NCBI GenBank assembly: GCA_016203375.1
Contig: JACQMX010000017.1
Location: 1 to 5,879, forward strand
Source of the DNA: Candidatus Woesearchaeota archaeon
GTDB taxonomy: Archaea > Nanobdellota > Nanobdellia > Woesearchaeales > UBA12501
Direction of reading: 5' to 3'
DNA: 5,879 nucleotides
Below the pieces are notes generated by a model. The model was not told the origin of the DNA. It ran no database searches and worked only from the letters and a program-made list of their open reading frames with translations. Position numbers and translations under genes: made by a program. Below, piece by piece: positions 1 through 5,879 of this stretch. Within the stretch, counting starts at the first letter, position 1. Each line of letters starts with the position of its first letter.

Positions 1-1500
1 AACAATTCCACTCTTCTTTTCTTCAATCAAGACATGGTGCATCTTTTCAATGATTATACTGTTGATCAAATCAATTGGAATGATTTAGAAAAATTTCGTG
101 CCCTTTATGAAAAGCAAAAAAACATAACTCTTTATCCGACACTGCTTAATAATTTGCGAGAAGGCGCGCTATCGCTAGAACAAGAGCAGGAGAAACCCAC
201 ATCACTCGATATTCGGCCATTACCCCGTCTGCAAATCGATGTGCGTGGGAAGGTGAAAGTCATTTATTCCTACAAGGACGAACCGAGAAAATGGGATGTC
301 CAAGACTTCGTTTCATATTTCAATGTTCGCTATAAGATGATTAAGTCGATATTAGAGAATAGACAAGAACTCCAAAATATCACTTCCATAAATCGTTTGC
401 TTGGAAAAAAAGAAAAAACTAATACCTCAATTATTGGTATTGTGCTGGATAAAACAGTAACCCAAAATGAGAATATTATTCTTGTTCTCGAAGATCCAAC
501 CGGTATCATTAAGGTAATCATCAATAAGAACAAACCGGAACTTTATGCGTTAGCAAAGGAAGTGATTCTTGATGAGGTCATCGGCGTTGTGGGTGTGACT
601 GGGGAGAACGTAATATTTGCAAACAACGTCCTTTATCCTGATATCCCCATTCACAAAGAATTAAAGAAGTCTCCTGACGAATGCTACGCTGTTTTTATAT
701 CGGATATTCATGTTGGCAGCAAGCTATTCTTACCAGAGGAATTTGGAAAATTTCTTAAATGGCTTCGAGGTGAAGTCGGGAATGATGCCCAGCGAGATGT
801 TGCTCAAAAGGTGAAATACATTTTTGTCATTGGTGATCTTGTGGACGGCGTCGGTGTTTATCCTGGGCAAGAGCATGAACTTGAGATAGCAGACATCACG
901 GAACAATATACTGAATTTGCCCGGCTCATGCGCCAAATCCCTGAAGATAAACACATTATCATTTGCCCTGGGAATCATGATGCGCAGCGATTGGCCGAGC
1001 CGCAACCAGAGTTTGATAAAGATTTTACAAAGCCACTATGGGAATTGCCGAATGCTACGCTGGTTACCAACCCTGCATACATTAATATTCATTCCAGCGA
1101 AGACTTCCCCGGATTTGATGTCTTAATGTATCACGGCTACAGTTTTGATTATTTTATTGCGTCCGTGGATTCTATTCGAGAACAAGGAGGATATGATCGC
1201 GCCGATTTGGTTATGAAATTTTTGCTCCAACGTCGACATATGTCGCCAACGCACACTGCAACATTGTATATACCTGACCCGAAAAAAGACCCGTTAGTCA
1301 TTGACAAGATACCTGATTTCTTTGTTACTGGGCACATTCATAAAGCAGTAGCGTCGATATATCGAAATATCACCTTACTTTCTGGGAGCTGTTGGCAAGC
1401 AAAAACGAATTTTCAAGAGAAAATGGGGCATAATCCTGAACCAGCAAGAGTGCCTCTTGTTAATCTTCAAACGCGCCAAGTGAAGATGCTGAGGTTCTAA
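1..1500 (+). CDS. polB: DNA polymerase D small subunit DP1 (3'-5' exonuclease), 5' end probably cut by window edge
   Basis: This is the proofreading subunit of archaeal DNA polymerase D, which forms a heterodimer with DP2. Numbering from the first ATG at base 34 (488 residues), an OB-fold spans about 130-205 and is followed by a calcineurin-like (Mre11-type) phosphoesterase domain. Its metal-binding motifs are all present: D224-I-H226, G267-D268, G313-N-H-D316, H367 in YHGYS, and G433-H-I-H436. The exonuclease should therefore be active, unlike the degenerate eukaryotic B-subunits. The C-terminus (VPLVNLQTRQVKMLRF) is family-typical. The frame has no stop from base 1 to the ATG at 34 and there is no Shine-Dalgarno before that ATG, whereas both downstream genes have strong ones. 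Euryarchaeal DP1 proteins are often about 600 residues, with an N-terminal helical domain and a linker. I infer that the true start lies upstream of the window, with ATG 34 as the alternative. Identity is very sure; the start is not. Confidence 0.95.
   Translation, partial: NNSTLLFFNQDMVHLFNDYTVDQINWNDLEKFRALYEKQKNITLYPTLLNNLREGALSLEQEQEKPTSLDIRPLPRLQIDVRGKVKVIYSYKDEPRKWDVQDFVSYFNVRYKMIKSILENRQELQNITSINRLLGKKEKTNTSIIGIVLDKTVTQNENIILVLEDPTGIIKVIINKNKPELYALAKEVILDEVIGVVGVTGENVIFANNVLYPDIPIHKELKKSPDECYAVFISDIHVGSKLFLPEEFGKFLKWLRGEVGNDAQRDVAQKVKYIFVIGDLVDGVGVYPGQEHELEIADITEQYTEFARLMRQIPEDKHIIICPGNHDAQRLAEPQPEFDKDFTKPLWELPNATLVTNPAYINIHSSEDFPGFDVLMYHGYSFDYFIASVDSIREQGGYDRADLVMKFLLQRRHMSPTHTATLYIPDPKKDPLVIDKIPDFFVTGHIHKAVASIYRNITLLSGSCWQAKTNFQEKMGHNPEPARVPLVNLQTRQVKMLRF
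1491..1495 (+). promoter_or_regulatory. Shine-Dalgarno for the HAD phosphatase
   Basis: GAGGT lies 8 bases before the ATG at 1504 and inside the last codons of DP1. It matches the anti-Shine-Dalgarno end of archaeal 16S rRNA (core complement GGAGGTGA). It fixes the start of the phosphatase and suggests coupled translation with DP1, whose stop codon falls between this site and the ATG. Confidence 0.8.
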
Positions 1501-1503
1501 ACA

Positions 1504-2172
1504 ATGATCCGGGTAGTTATCGTGGATTTTGATGATACCTTAATCAGAACCAAAGAAATGTCTTTTGAAAAGCATGCAGCTGTCGGGGAATACTTCGGGT
1601 ACGCGCTTGATGAGGCCACATTTTTTAGCAATTATGGGAGACCTTGGCCCACATTGATTGAACATATATTTCCAGGCTTAGCCTTTTCTGATTTTTATGA
1701 ATATTTAGTTTATCTCGAGCGAGATTACCCATTTCAAGAAATTGAAGGCGCTACAAATACGCTGCAACATTTACGTGAACAAGGGATTATTGTTGGTGTT
1801 TTAACCAGTGATTTTCGTGATAGTTTTTTTCGGAGAGCACAGCGCGTGGGGCATATGACCTATCTTGATAGTAATCTTATTTTTTGTGCGGGCGACACAC
1901 CATACACAAAGCCAGATGGAAGGGCCTTTTTGCCAATTCTCGATCGGTTGCAATCACAAGGGATAGGCAAAGAAGAGATGATTTTTGTGGGGGATCTTCT
2001 CACCGATTATCAAGCAGCAAAGGAGGCGGGTGTCCATTTCTTTGCCGTTACCACTGGCTTTCAGACAGCCAATGATTTTCTTCGGGCAGGCGTTTCACAC
2101 TCTCATATTCTTTCTTCTATCGCAGAATTACCCTTAAGATTAGCGATGTACGGTGAGGCGCAACATGGCTAA
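1504..2172 (+). CDS. HAD-superfamily phosphatase (phosphoglycolate phosphatase-like, C1 cap)
   Basis: This is a 222-residue haloacid dehalogenase-type hydrolase, a usual length for subfamily IA. Motif I is D8-F-D10-D-T12: D8 is the nucleophile, and Asp at the +2 position points to a phosphatase or phosphomutase rather than a dehalogenase. Motif II is T101 in VLTSD, motif III is K136 in KPDGR, and motif IV is G163-D164-L-L-T-D168. Residues about 15-80 form a helical C1-type cap, which sets substrate choice. No signal peptide or membrane segment is seen, so it should be cytosolic. The substrate cannot be read from the sequence; phosphoglycolate, pyrophosphate, nucleoside monophosphates and sugar phosphates are all handled by relatives. 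The gene starts 3 bases after the DP1 stop with a good Shine-Dalgarno, and its final 8 bases overlap the DP2 start, so it is embedded in the PolD operon. The coding sequence has several T runs (T6 at 1621-1626, T7 at 1824-1830, T6 at 1880-1885). Family is confident; function is open. Confidence 0.9.
   Translation: MIRVVIVDFDDTLIRTKEMSFEKHAAVGEYFGYALDEATFFSNYGRPWPTLIEHIFPGLAFSDFYEYLVYLERDYPFQEIEGATNTLQHLREQGIIVGVLTSDFRDSFFRRAQRVGHMTYLDSNLIFCAGDTPYTKPDGRAFLPILDRLQSQGIGKEEMIFVGDLLTDYQAAKEAGVHFFAVTTGFQTANDFLRAGVSHSHILSSIAELPLRLAMYGEAQHG
2152..2158 (+). promoter_or_regulatory. Shine-Dalgarno that decides the DP2 start
   Basis: GGTGAGG lies 6 bases before the ATG at 2165 and inside the phosphatase gene. 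A possible GTG start in the same frame at 2153 sits within this element and has no ribosome site of its own. The ATG giving MAKASPAM is therefore the better start. The arrangement implies that ribosomes finishing the phosphatase re-initiate on DP2. Confidence 0.8.
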
Positions 2173-5100
2173 GGCAAGCCCAGCAATGCTGCAATATTTT
2201 GATGATATGGATCAGGAAGTTATACGGGCATATAATACCGCTCAACAAGCACGCAAGAAAGGCTACGATCCAGAGCCAAAAGTGGATATCCCTATTGCCC
2301 GAAACATGGCGGAACGCGTCGAAGGTCTTATTTCTGCAGTTGCTCCAGAACTTGTTGGAAAAGGCATTCCGCAACGCATTATTGAGCTCGAGCAAAAGTA
2401 CGGCGCCGGTGCATGGGAAGTTGGATTGCTTATTGCTGAAGAGGTTGCCAAAGAAAAGTTTTGCGCATTCAAGGACAAGCGCACGGCCATGGAGATCGGC
2501 ATACGCTCGGGTATTGCATATGTAACTTCTGGTATTGTTTCTGCACCACTTGAAGGATTTATCGAATTGAAAATTAAAAAGCGCCGTGATGGAGGGGAGT
2601 ATTTTTCTGCCTTTTACGCTGGGCCAATTCGCGGCGCTGGCGGGACAGCAGCGTCCGTTTCCGTTATCATTACTGATTATGTTCGGATAAAGATGGGCTA
2701 TCAACCATATGACCCAACAGATGAAGAGATCAAGCGCCAGATTACGGAGATCACTAATTATCACGAGCGCGTCACCAATCTCCAATATTTTCCTTCTGAA
2801 GAAGAACTCAATTTTATGTTACGTCATCTCCCTATAGAAATTAATGGAGATCCTACAGAAAAGTTTGATGTCTCTAACTATAAGGGCCTCCCGCGAATTG
2901 AAACAGACAAGATCCGTGGGGGTATGTGCCTTGTTTGTGCCGAGGGGTTGTCACAAAAAGCCGCGAAATTATGGAAACGCTTGCAAAAATGGGGGAAGGA
3001 TTTTGGCCTCGAGTGGGAATTTCTTGAAGAATTCCTCGCGTTACAAAAGCGCATCAAGGCGAGAAGCGAGAAAAAAGATGATACAAAGCCAAAAATAACT
3101 TCTAATTTCACATACATTAAGGATCTGGTTGCTGGCAGGCCGGTGCTTTCGTTTCCGATGAAGCCTGGTGGGTTTCGGTTGCGTTATGGGAGAACGAGAA
3201 CCTCTGGTTTTAGCGCAGCAGCCATTCATCCTATCACTCAATATTTGCTTAACAAATATCTCGCTACTGGAACGCAGCTAAAAGTGGAACGCCCAGGAAA
3301 GGCGTGTAGTATAACTGTGTGTGATGTTCTCGAAGGACCTATAGTTATGCTTAATAATGGCAATGTCTTTCAGCTAACATCCATCAACGAAGTTCGAGAA
3401 AACACCAATGAAATAAAGGAGATCTTATTTCTTGGGGACATTCTCTTTAATTATGGTGATTTTTCTGAAAATGGTCACATCTTAGTTCCAAGTGGGTATT
3501 GTGAGGAATGGTGGGCCTTAGAACTCGAGCAAGGCATGAAGAAAAAATATGGCATTCTTGATCTTGGTAAGGCCGCTGCAGAAACAGGGATTGAGGAAGA
3601 GCATTTGCGTTCCTTTCTTGAGAACTATTTCTTTGTCAAACCGATGCAAGATGTGGCTCTTCGGCTTTCCACCACATTTACTGTTCCTCTTCACCCACTA
3701 TTTACCTATTATTGGAATACAATAACCACAGATGATATTCTTGACTTTCTTGCATTTTTCGTGAAAGCCAAGATTCAGGGGGATACGCACGTTGAGAAAA
3801 TTATTATCCCTGTTGAAGAGAAGGGTAAACGCGTACTCGAACTGTTGGGCGTGCCACACATTGTTTCCACCAATGAATTTGTTGTTATCGAGAAACATGC
3901 AGTACCTCTTCTTGCGAGTTTGGGCATTGCCGGCGAGCAGACCTTTACTGAAGGCATTAACCGTCTTACTACCATCATCGCCGAGAGCCCTGGAAAAAAT
4001 CCACTAGAAATAATCAACAAGGTTTCACTGGTGCCGGTGCGGGATAAAGCAGGCACGTTTATTGGCGCTCGGATGGGAAGACCGGAAAAGGCCAAGATGC
4101 GAAAGCTTACTGGGAGTCCACATGTGCTCTTCCCTATTGGAGAGGAAGGCGGCCGCATGCGAAGCTTTCAGGCGGCGATGGACGTCGGCGTCATCACGAG
4201 CGAATTTCCACTCTATAAATGTCTCTCCTGCGATAAGGACTGTGTTTATTCTGTTTGTGAAGTATGTGATTCGCCAACGATGAAACTCTATTTCTGTAAG
4301 CAGTGCGGACCAAAAGAAGCTCCCGTGTGCAAACAACATGGGGAAATCCAGTCGTTCCAGCGACGGACCATCGCCATAACACCGCACTTCAATGCCGCAC
4401 TTACGAAGATAAAGATGAAGAACCATCCTGAACTCATTAAGGGGGTTCATGGAACTTCAAACAAGGACCACATTCCAGAGCACCTCACCAAGGGCATTCT
4501 TCGAGCAAAATACAATATTTCTGTCAATAAGGATGGGACGACGCGCTATGATATGAGCGAACTTCCAATAACACATTTTAAGCCAAAAGAGATACGAACA
4601 CCAATTTCAAAACTTATCCCCCTAGGCTATACGCATGACATTCATGGCAAGCCGCTTGAGCATGATGATCAGCTCGTTGAAATTAAACCGCAGGATATTA
4701 TCCTTCCAGCAAGTTCAAGCTCGCTTGATGAGTTAGCGGATGATGTGCTCTTTCGCGTAGCGAATTTTATTGATGACCTTCTTATTAATCTTTATGGGCT
4801 TCAGCCATATTATAATTTAAAATCAAAAGAGGATTTAATAGGGCATCTCGTCATCGGCATTGCTCCCCATATCTCCGCCGGGATGGTAGGGAGAATTATT
4901 GGATTTTCAGAAACGCAGGGGATGTACTGTCACCCCATGTTCCATGCAGCCATGCGTCGGGACTGCGATGGTGATGAGGCGTGCGTTATTCTGCTTATGG
5001 ATGCCTTGCTCAATTTCTCCAGGCAATTTTTACCAGACCGCCGAGGGGCAAAGACAATGGACTCGCCACTTGTTTTAACAACAATCTTGGTTCCTTCAGA

Positions 5101-5716
5101 GGTCGATGATCAAGCGCTAGGTGTTGATGTTGTCTGGCGATACCCCCTTGAATTATACGAAGCCGCTCTTCAATACAAGCAGCCATGGGAGATTCCTATT
5201 GAACAGATTCGACAGCGCCTGAACACGGAAAAACAGTACGAACAGATGGGATTTACACATCCGGTAATGAATATCAATGCTGGGATAACGTGTTCTGCTT
5301 ACAAAATATTGCCGTCGATGGAAGAGAAACTGAAAGGCCAAATGGAGATTGCTGAAAAAGTGCGTGCTGTTAATGCGATGGACGTGGCAAAGTTGGTCAT
5401 TGAAAAACATTTCCTCAAAGACACAAGGGGCAACCTTCGAAAGTTTTCAACACAGCAATTCCGTTGTTTGAAATGCAATGCCAAATTTCGACGGCCGCCG
5501 CTTGTCGGCAAGTGCATTAAGTGCGGAGGGAATCTCACCTTCACTGTCGCGGAAGGTTCTGTCGTAAAGTATCTTGAGCCATCTATCAGTCTGGCGCGAA
5601 AGCATAATGTGCCTGCGTACTTACAGCAAGTTCTTGAGATCACAAAGCGAAGGATAGAAAGCACATTTGGCAAGGAACGAGAAAAGCAGATAGGCTTAGG
5701 TGCTTGGTTTGGATGA
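2165..5716 (+). CDS. polC: DNA polymerase D large (catalytic) subunit DP2
   Basis: This 1183-residue protein is the polymerising subunit of PolD. Family landmarks, numbered from ATG 2165, are the N-terminal region with PIRGAGGTAASVSV, R-G-G-M-C255-L-V-C258-A-E-G, FRLRYGRTRTSGFS starting at 337, GYCEEWW, and ARMGRPEKAKMRK at 635-647. A cysteine-rich region (C686, C689, C698, C701; C711, C714, C722, H725) should bind two zincs. The catalytic loop of the double-psi beta-barrel core is RRDCDGDEA at 931-939; D935 and D937 match the two essential aspartates of Pyrococcus PolD. A C-terminal zinc ribbon (C1101, C1104, C1117, C1120) is the part that contacts DP1 in known structures. The final residues QIGLGAWF (1175-1182) fit the PCNA-binding PIP consensus. 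Length is within the family range (about 1140-1270 without inteins), and the frame is continuous with no intein. The start overlaps the phosphatase stop by 8 bases, and translation is probably coupled. Identity is essentially certain. Confidence 0.98.
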   Translation: MAKASPAMLQYFDDMDQEVIRAYNTAQQARKKGYDPEPKVDIPIARNMAERVEGLISAVAPELVGKGIPQRIIELEQKYGAGAWEVGLLIAEEVAKEKFCAFKDKRTAMEIGIRSGIAYVTSGIVSAPLEGFIELKIKKRRDGGEYFSAFYAGPIRGAGGTAASVSVIITDYVRIKMGYQPYDPTDEEIKRQITEITNYHERVTNLQYFPSEEELNFMLRHLPIEINGDPTEKFDVSNYKGLPRIETDKIRGGMCLVCAEGLSQKAAKLWKRLQKWGKDFGLEWEFLEEFLALQKRIKARSEKKDDTKPKITSNFTYIKDLVAGRPVLSFPMKPGGFRLRYGRTRTSGFSAAAIHPITQYLLNKYLATGTQLKVERPGKACSITVCDVLEGPIVMLNNGNVFQLTSINEVRENTNEIKEILFLGDILFNYGDFSENGHILVPSGYCEEWWALELEQGMKKKYGILDLGKAAAETGIEEEHLRSFLENYFFVKPMQDVALRLSTTFTVPLHPLFTYYWNTITTDDILDFLAFFVKAKIQGDTHVEKIIIPVEEKGKRVLELLGVPHIVSTNEFVVIEKHAVPLLASLGIAGEQTFTEGINRLTTIIAESPGKNPLEIINKVSLVPVRDKAGTFIGARMGRPEKAKMRKLTGSPHVLFPIGEEGGRMRSFQAAMDVGVITSEFPLYKCLSCDKDCVYSVCEVCDSPTMKLYFCKQCGPKEAPVCKQHGEIQSFQRRTIAITPHFNAALTKIKMKNHPELIKGVHGTSNKDHIPEHLTKGILRAKYNISVNKDGTTRYDMSELPITHFKPKEIRTPISKLIPLGYTHDIHGKPLEHDDQLVEIKPQDIILPASSSSLDELADDVLFRVANFIDDLLINLYGLQPYYNLKSKEDLIGHLVIGIAPHISAGMVGRIIGFSETQGMYCHPMFHAAMRRDCDGDEACVILLMDALLNFSRQFLPDRRGAKTMDSPLVLTTILVPSEVDDQALGVDVVWRYPLELYEAALQYKQPWEIPIEQIRQRLNTEKQYEQMGFTHPVMNINAGITCSAYKILPSMEEKLKGQMEIAEKVRAVNAMDVAKLVIEKHFLKDTRGNLRKFSTQQFRCLKCNAKFRRPPLVGKCIKCGGNLTFTVAEGSVVKYLEPSISLARKHNVPAYLQQVLEITKRRIESTFGKEREKQIGLGAWFG

Positions 5717-5737
5717 GTGAGCCTATCTTTCGCGTTT

Positions 5738-5788
5738 ATTGAAAATCATCGGTTTAATACCTCGGACTTTAGTCCGACGATTTTCAAT
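5738..5788. repeat. Inverted repeat 1 with nested TTTA-loop hairpin
   Basis: ATTGAAAATC (5738-5747) is exactly complementary to GATTTTCAAT (5779-5788). Allowing one A-C mismatch, the arms extend to 15 positions (5738-5752 with 5774-5788, 14 paired). Nested inside is a perfect hairpin: TCGGAC (5762-5767), loop TTTA, GTCCGA (5772-5777). The nested hairpin and the extended outer stem compete for 5774-5777. It starts 21 bases after the DP2 stop. Function is unknown: it may be a 3' UTR structure, or a mobile-element end, since small hairpins with a TTTA-type loop are common at IS200/IS605 termini. Confidence 0.85.
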
Positions 5789-5816
5789 TATTTTCAGAGC
5801 ATACTACGATTTTCAA
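5777..5816 (+). repeat. 11-base direct repeat shared by stem 1 and loop 2
   Basis: ACGATTTTCAA occurs at 5777-5787, in the right arm of inverted repeat 1, and again at 5806-5816, in the loop of inverted repeat 2. Nine bases of either copy (GATTTTCAA) can pair with TTGAAAATC at 5739-5747. The left arm of stem 1 can therefore close its own hairpin or reach into the loop of stem 2, giving a pseudoknot-like or switching arrangement. The repeat is certain; any role is inference. Confidence 0.9.
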
Positions 5817-5845
5817 GCTGGATTATGCTCTGAAAATACCAAAAA
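5779..5845. terminator. Possible T-rich termination zone, both directions
   Basis: Archaeal RNA polymerase stops mainly at T-rich tracts on the non-template strand. Downstream of DP2 the plus strand has T4 runs at 5781-5784, 5791-5794 and 5810-5813. On the minus strand there is a T5 run (bases 5841-5845 read as A5 on plus) and a T4 run (5833-5836). The zone lies past the last gene of the operon and before a possible convergent gene, where termination would be expected. None of the runs is long, so this is a tentative call. Confidence 0.3.
5789..5838. repeat. Inverted repeat 2: perfect 15-bp stem, 20-base loop
   Basis: TATTTTCAGAGCATA (5789-5803) is perfectly complementary to TATGCTCTGAAAATA (5824-5838). 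The loop is 5804-5823. The left arm begins at the base directly after inverted repeat 1 ends, so the two would stack end to end in RNA or single-stranded DNA. A perfect 15-bp palindrome this close to a second one is unlikely by chance and suggests a selected or mobile structure. No protein is encoded here. Confidence 0.9.
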
Positions 5846-5879
5846 CCGAGGCTTATACAGTCTTATCAACATTCAAGCC

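Noticed and set aside
405..418. A7-G-A6 tract in DP1 as a programmed slippage site
   Set aside because: The frame stays open and conserved on both sides, reading GKKEKT. It is a lysine-rich linker before the OB-fold, and no alternative frame product of note follows.
2153..2164. GTG start giving four extra residues (MRRN) on DP2
   Set aside because: The GTG is inside the Shine-Dalgarno GGTGAGG that serves the ATG at 2165, and it has no ribosome site of its own.
2117..2785. A 222-codon open frame on the minus strand opposite the start of DP2
   Set aside because: It lies opposite the well-conserved DP2 N-terminus and the phosphatase end, matches no family I recognise, and is best explained as an antisense shadow of coding sequence.
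3775..4450. Two overlapping minus-strand open frames (127 and 141 codons) within DP2
   Set aside because: Both are opposite conserved DP2 motifs (ARMGRPEKAKMRK and the zinc region), overlap each other, and lack ribosome sites or recognisable domains.
4922..5100. Possible intein at the DP2 active site, a known insertion place in some Euryarchaeota
   Set aside because: The conserved sequence runs without interruption through HPMFHAAMRRDCDGDEA and into the following helix, and no splicing motifs are present anywhere in the 1183 residues.
5717..5879. tRNA or CRISPR repeat in the 3' intergenic region
   Set aside because: There is no cloverleaf or T-loop consensus. The repeats are one inverted pair each plus a single 11-base direct repeat, with no regular repeat-spacer pattern.

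Overview
The window is archaeal. It carries both subunits of DNA polymerase D (PolD), a replicative polymerase known only from Archaea. The translational signals fit archaeal 16S anti-Shine-Dalgarno pairing (GAGGT and GGTGAGG). The DP2 sequence style (RRDCDGDEA catalytic loop, a CxxH zinc ligand pair, no intein, a short C-terminal tail) and the moderate GC content suggest a DPANN-type lineage, perhaps close to Woesearchaeota or Pacearchaeota. That placement rests on remembered sequence flavour, not on a search.

Layout: bases 1-1500 hold the small subunit DP1 (polB), an OB-fold plus Mre11-like calcineurin-type 3'-5' exonuclease. Its reading frame is still open at the left edge, so the 5' end is probably missing. 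After a 3-base gap, bases 1504-2172 encode a 222-residue HAD-superfamily phosphatase with all four catalytic motifs. Its last 8 bases overlap the start of the large subunit DP2 (polC, 2165-5716, 1183 residues), the catalytic subunit. DP2 has the double-psi beta-barrel active-site loop, two zinc-binding regions and a C-terminal PCNA-binding (PIP) motif. Each downstream gene has a good Shine-Dalgarno element lying inside the end of the gene before it. The three genes therefore look like one co-transcribed, translationally coupled unit.

The last 163 bases (5717-5879) hold no gene on the plus strand. They contain a dense set of inverted repeats: a 10-bp stem (14 of 15 paired in an alternative fold) enclosing a CGGAC-TTTA-GTCCG hairpin, directly followed by a perfect 15-bp stem with a 20-base loop. 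The loop repeats 11 bases of the first stem, so alternative folds are possible. This could be a structured 3' UTR or terminator region, or a relic of a palindromic mobile element such as an IS200/IS605 end. On the minus strand a short open frame ending at 5853 may be the tail of a convergent gene.

The genes would work together as a replication module: DP1 proofreads and DP2 polymerises, tethered to PCNA by the C-terminal motif. The phosphatase has no known part in PolD. Its placement and coupling between the two subunits is the most interesting gene-level feature here.
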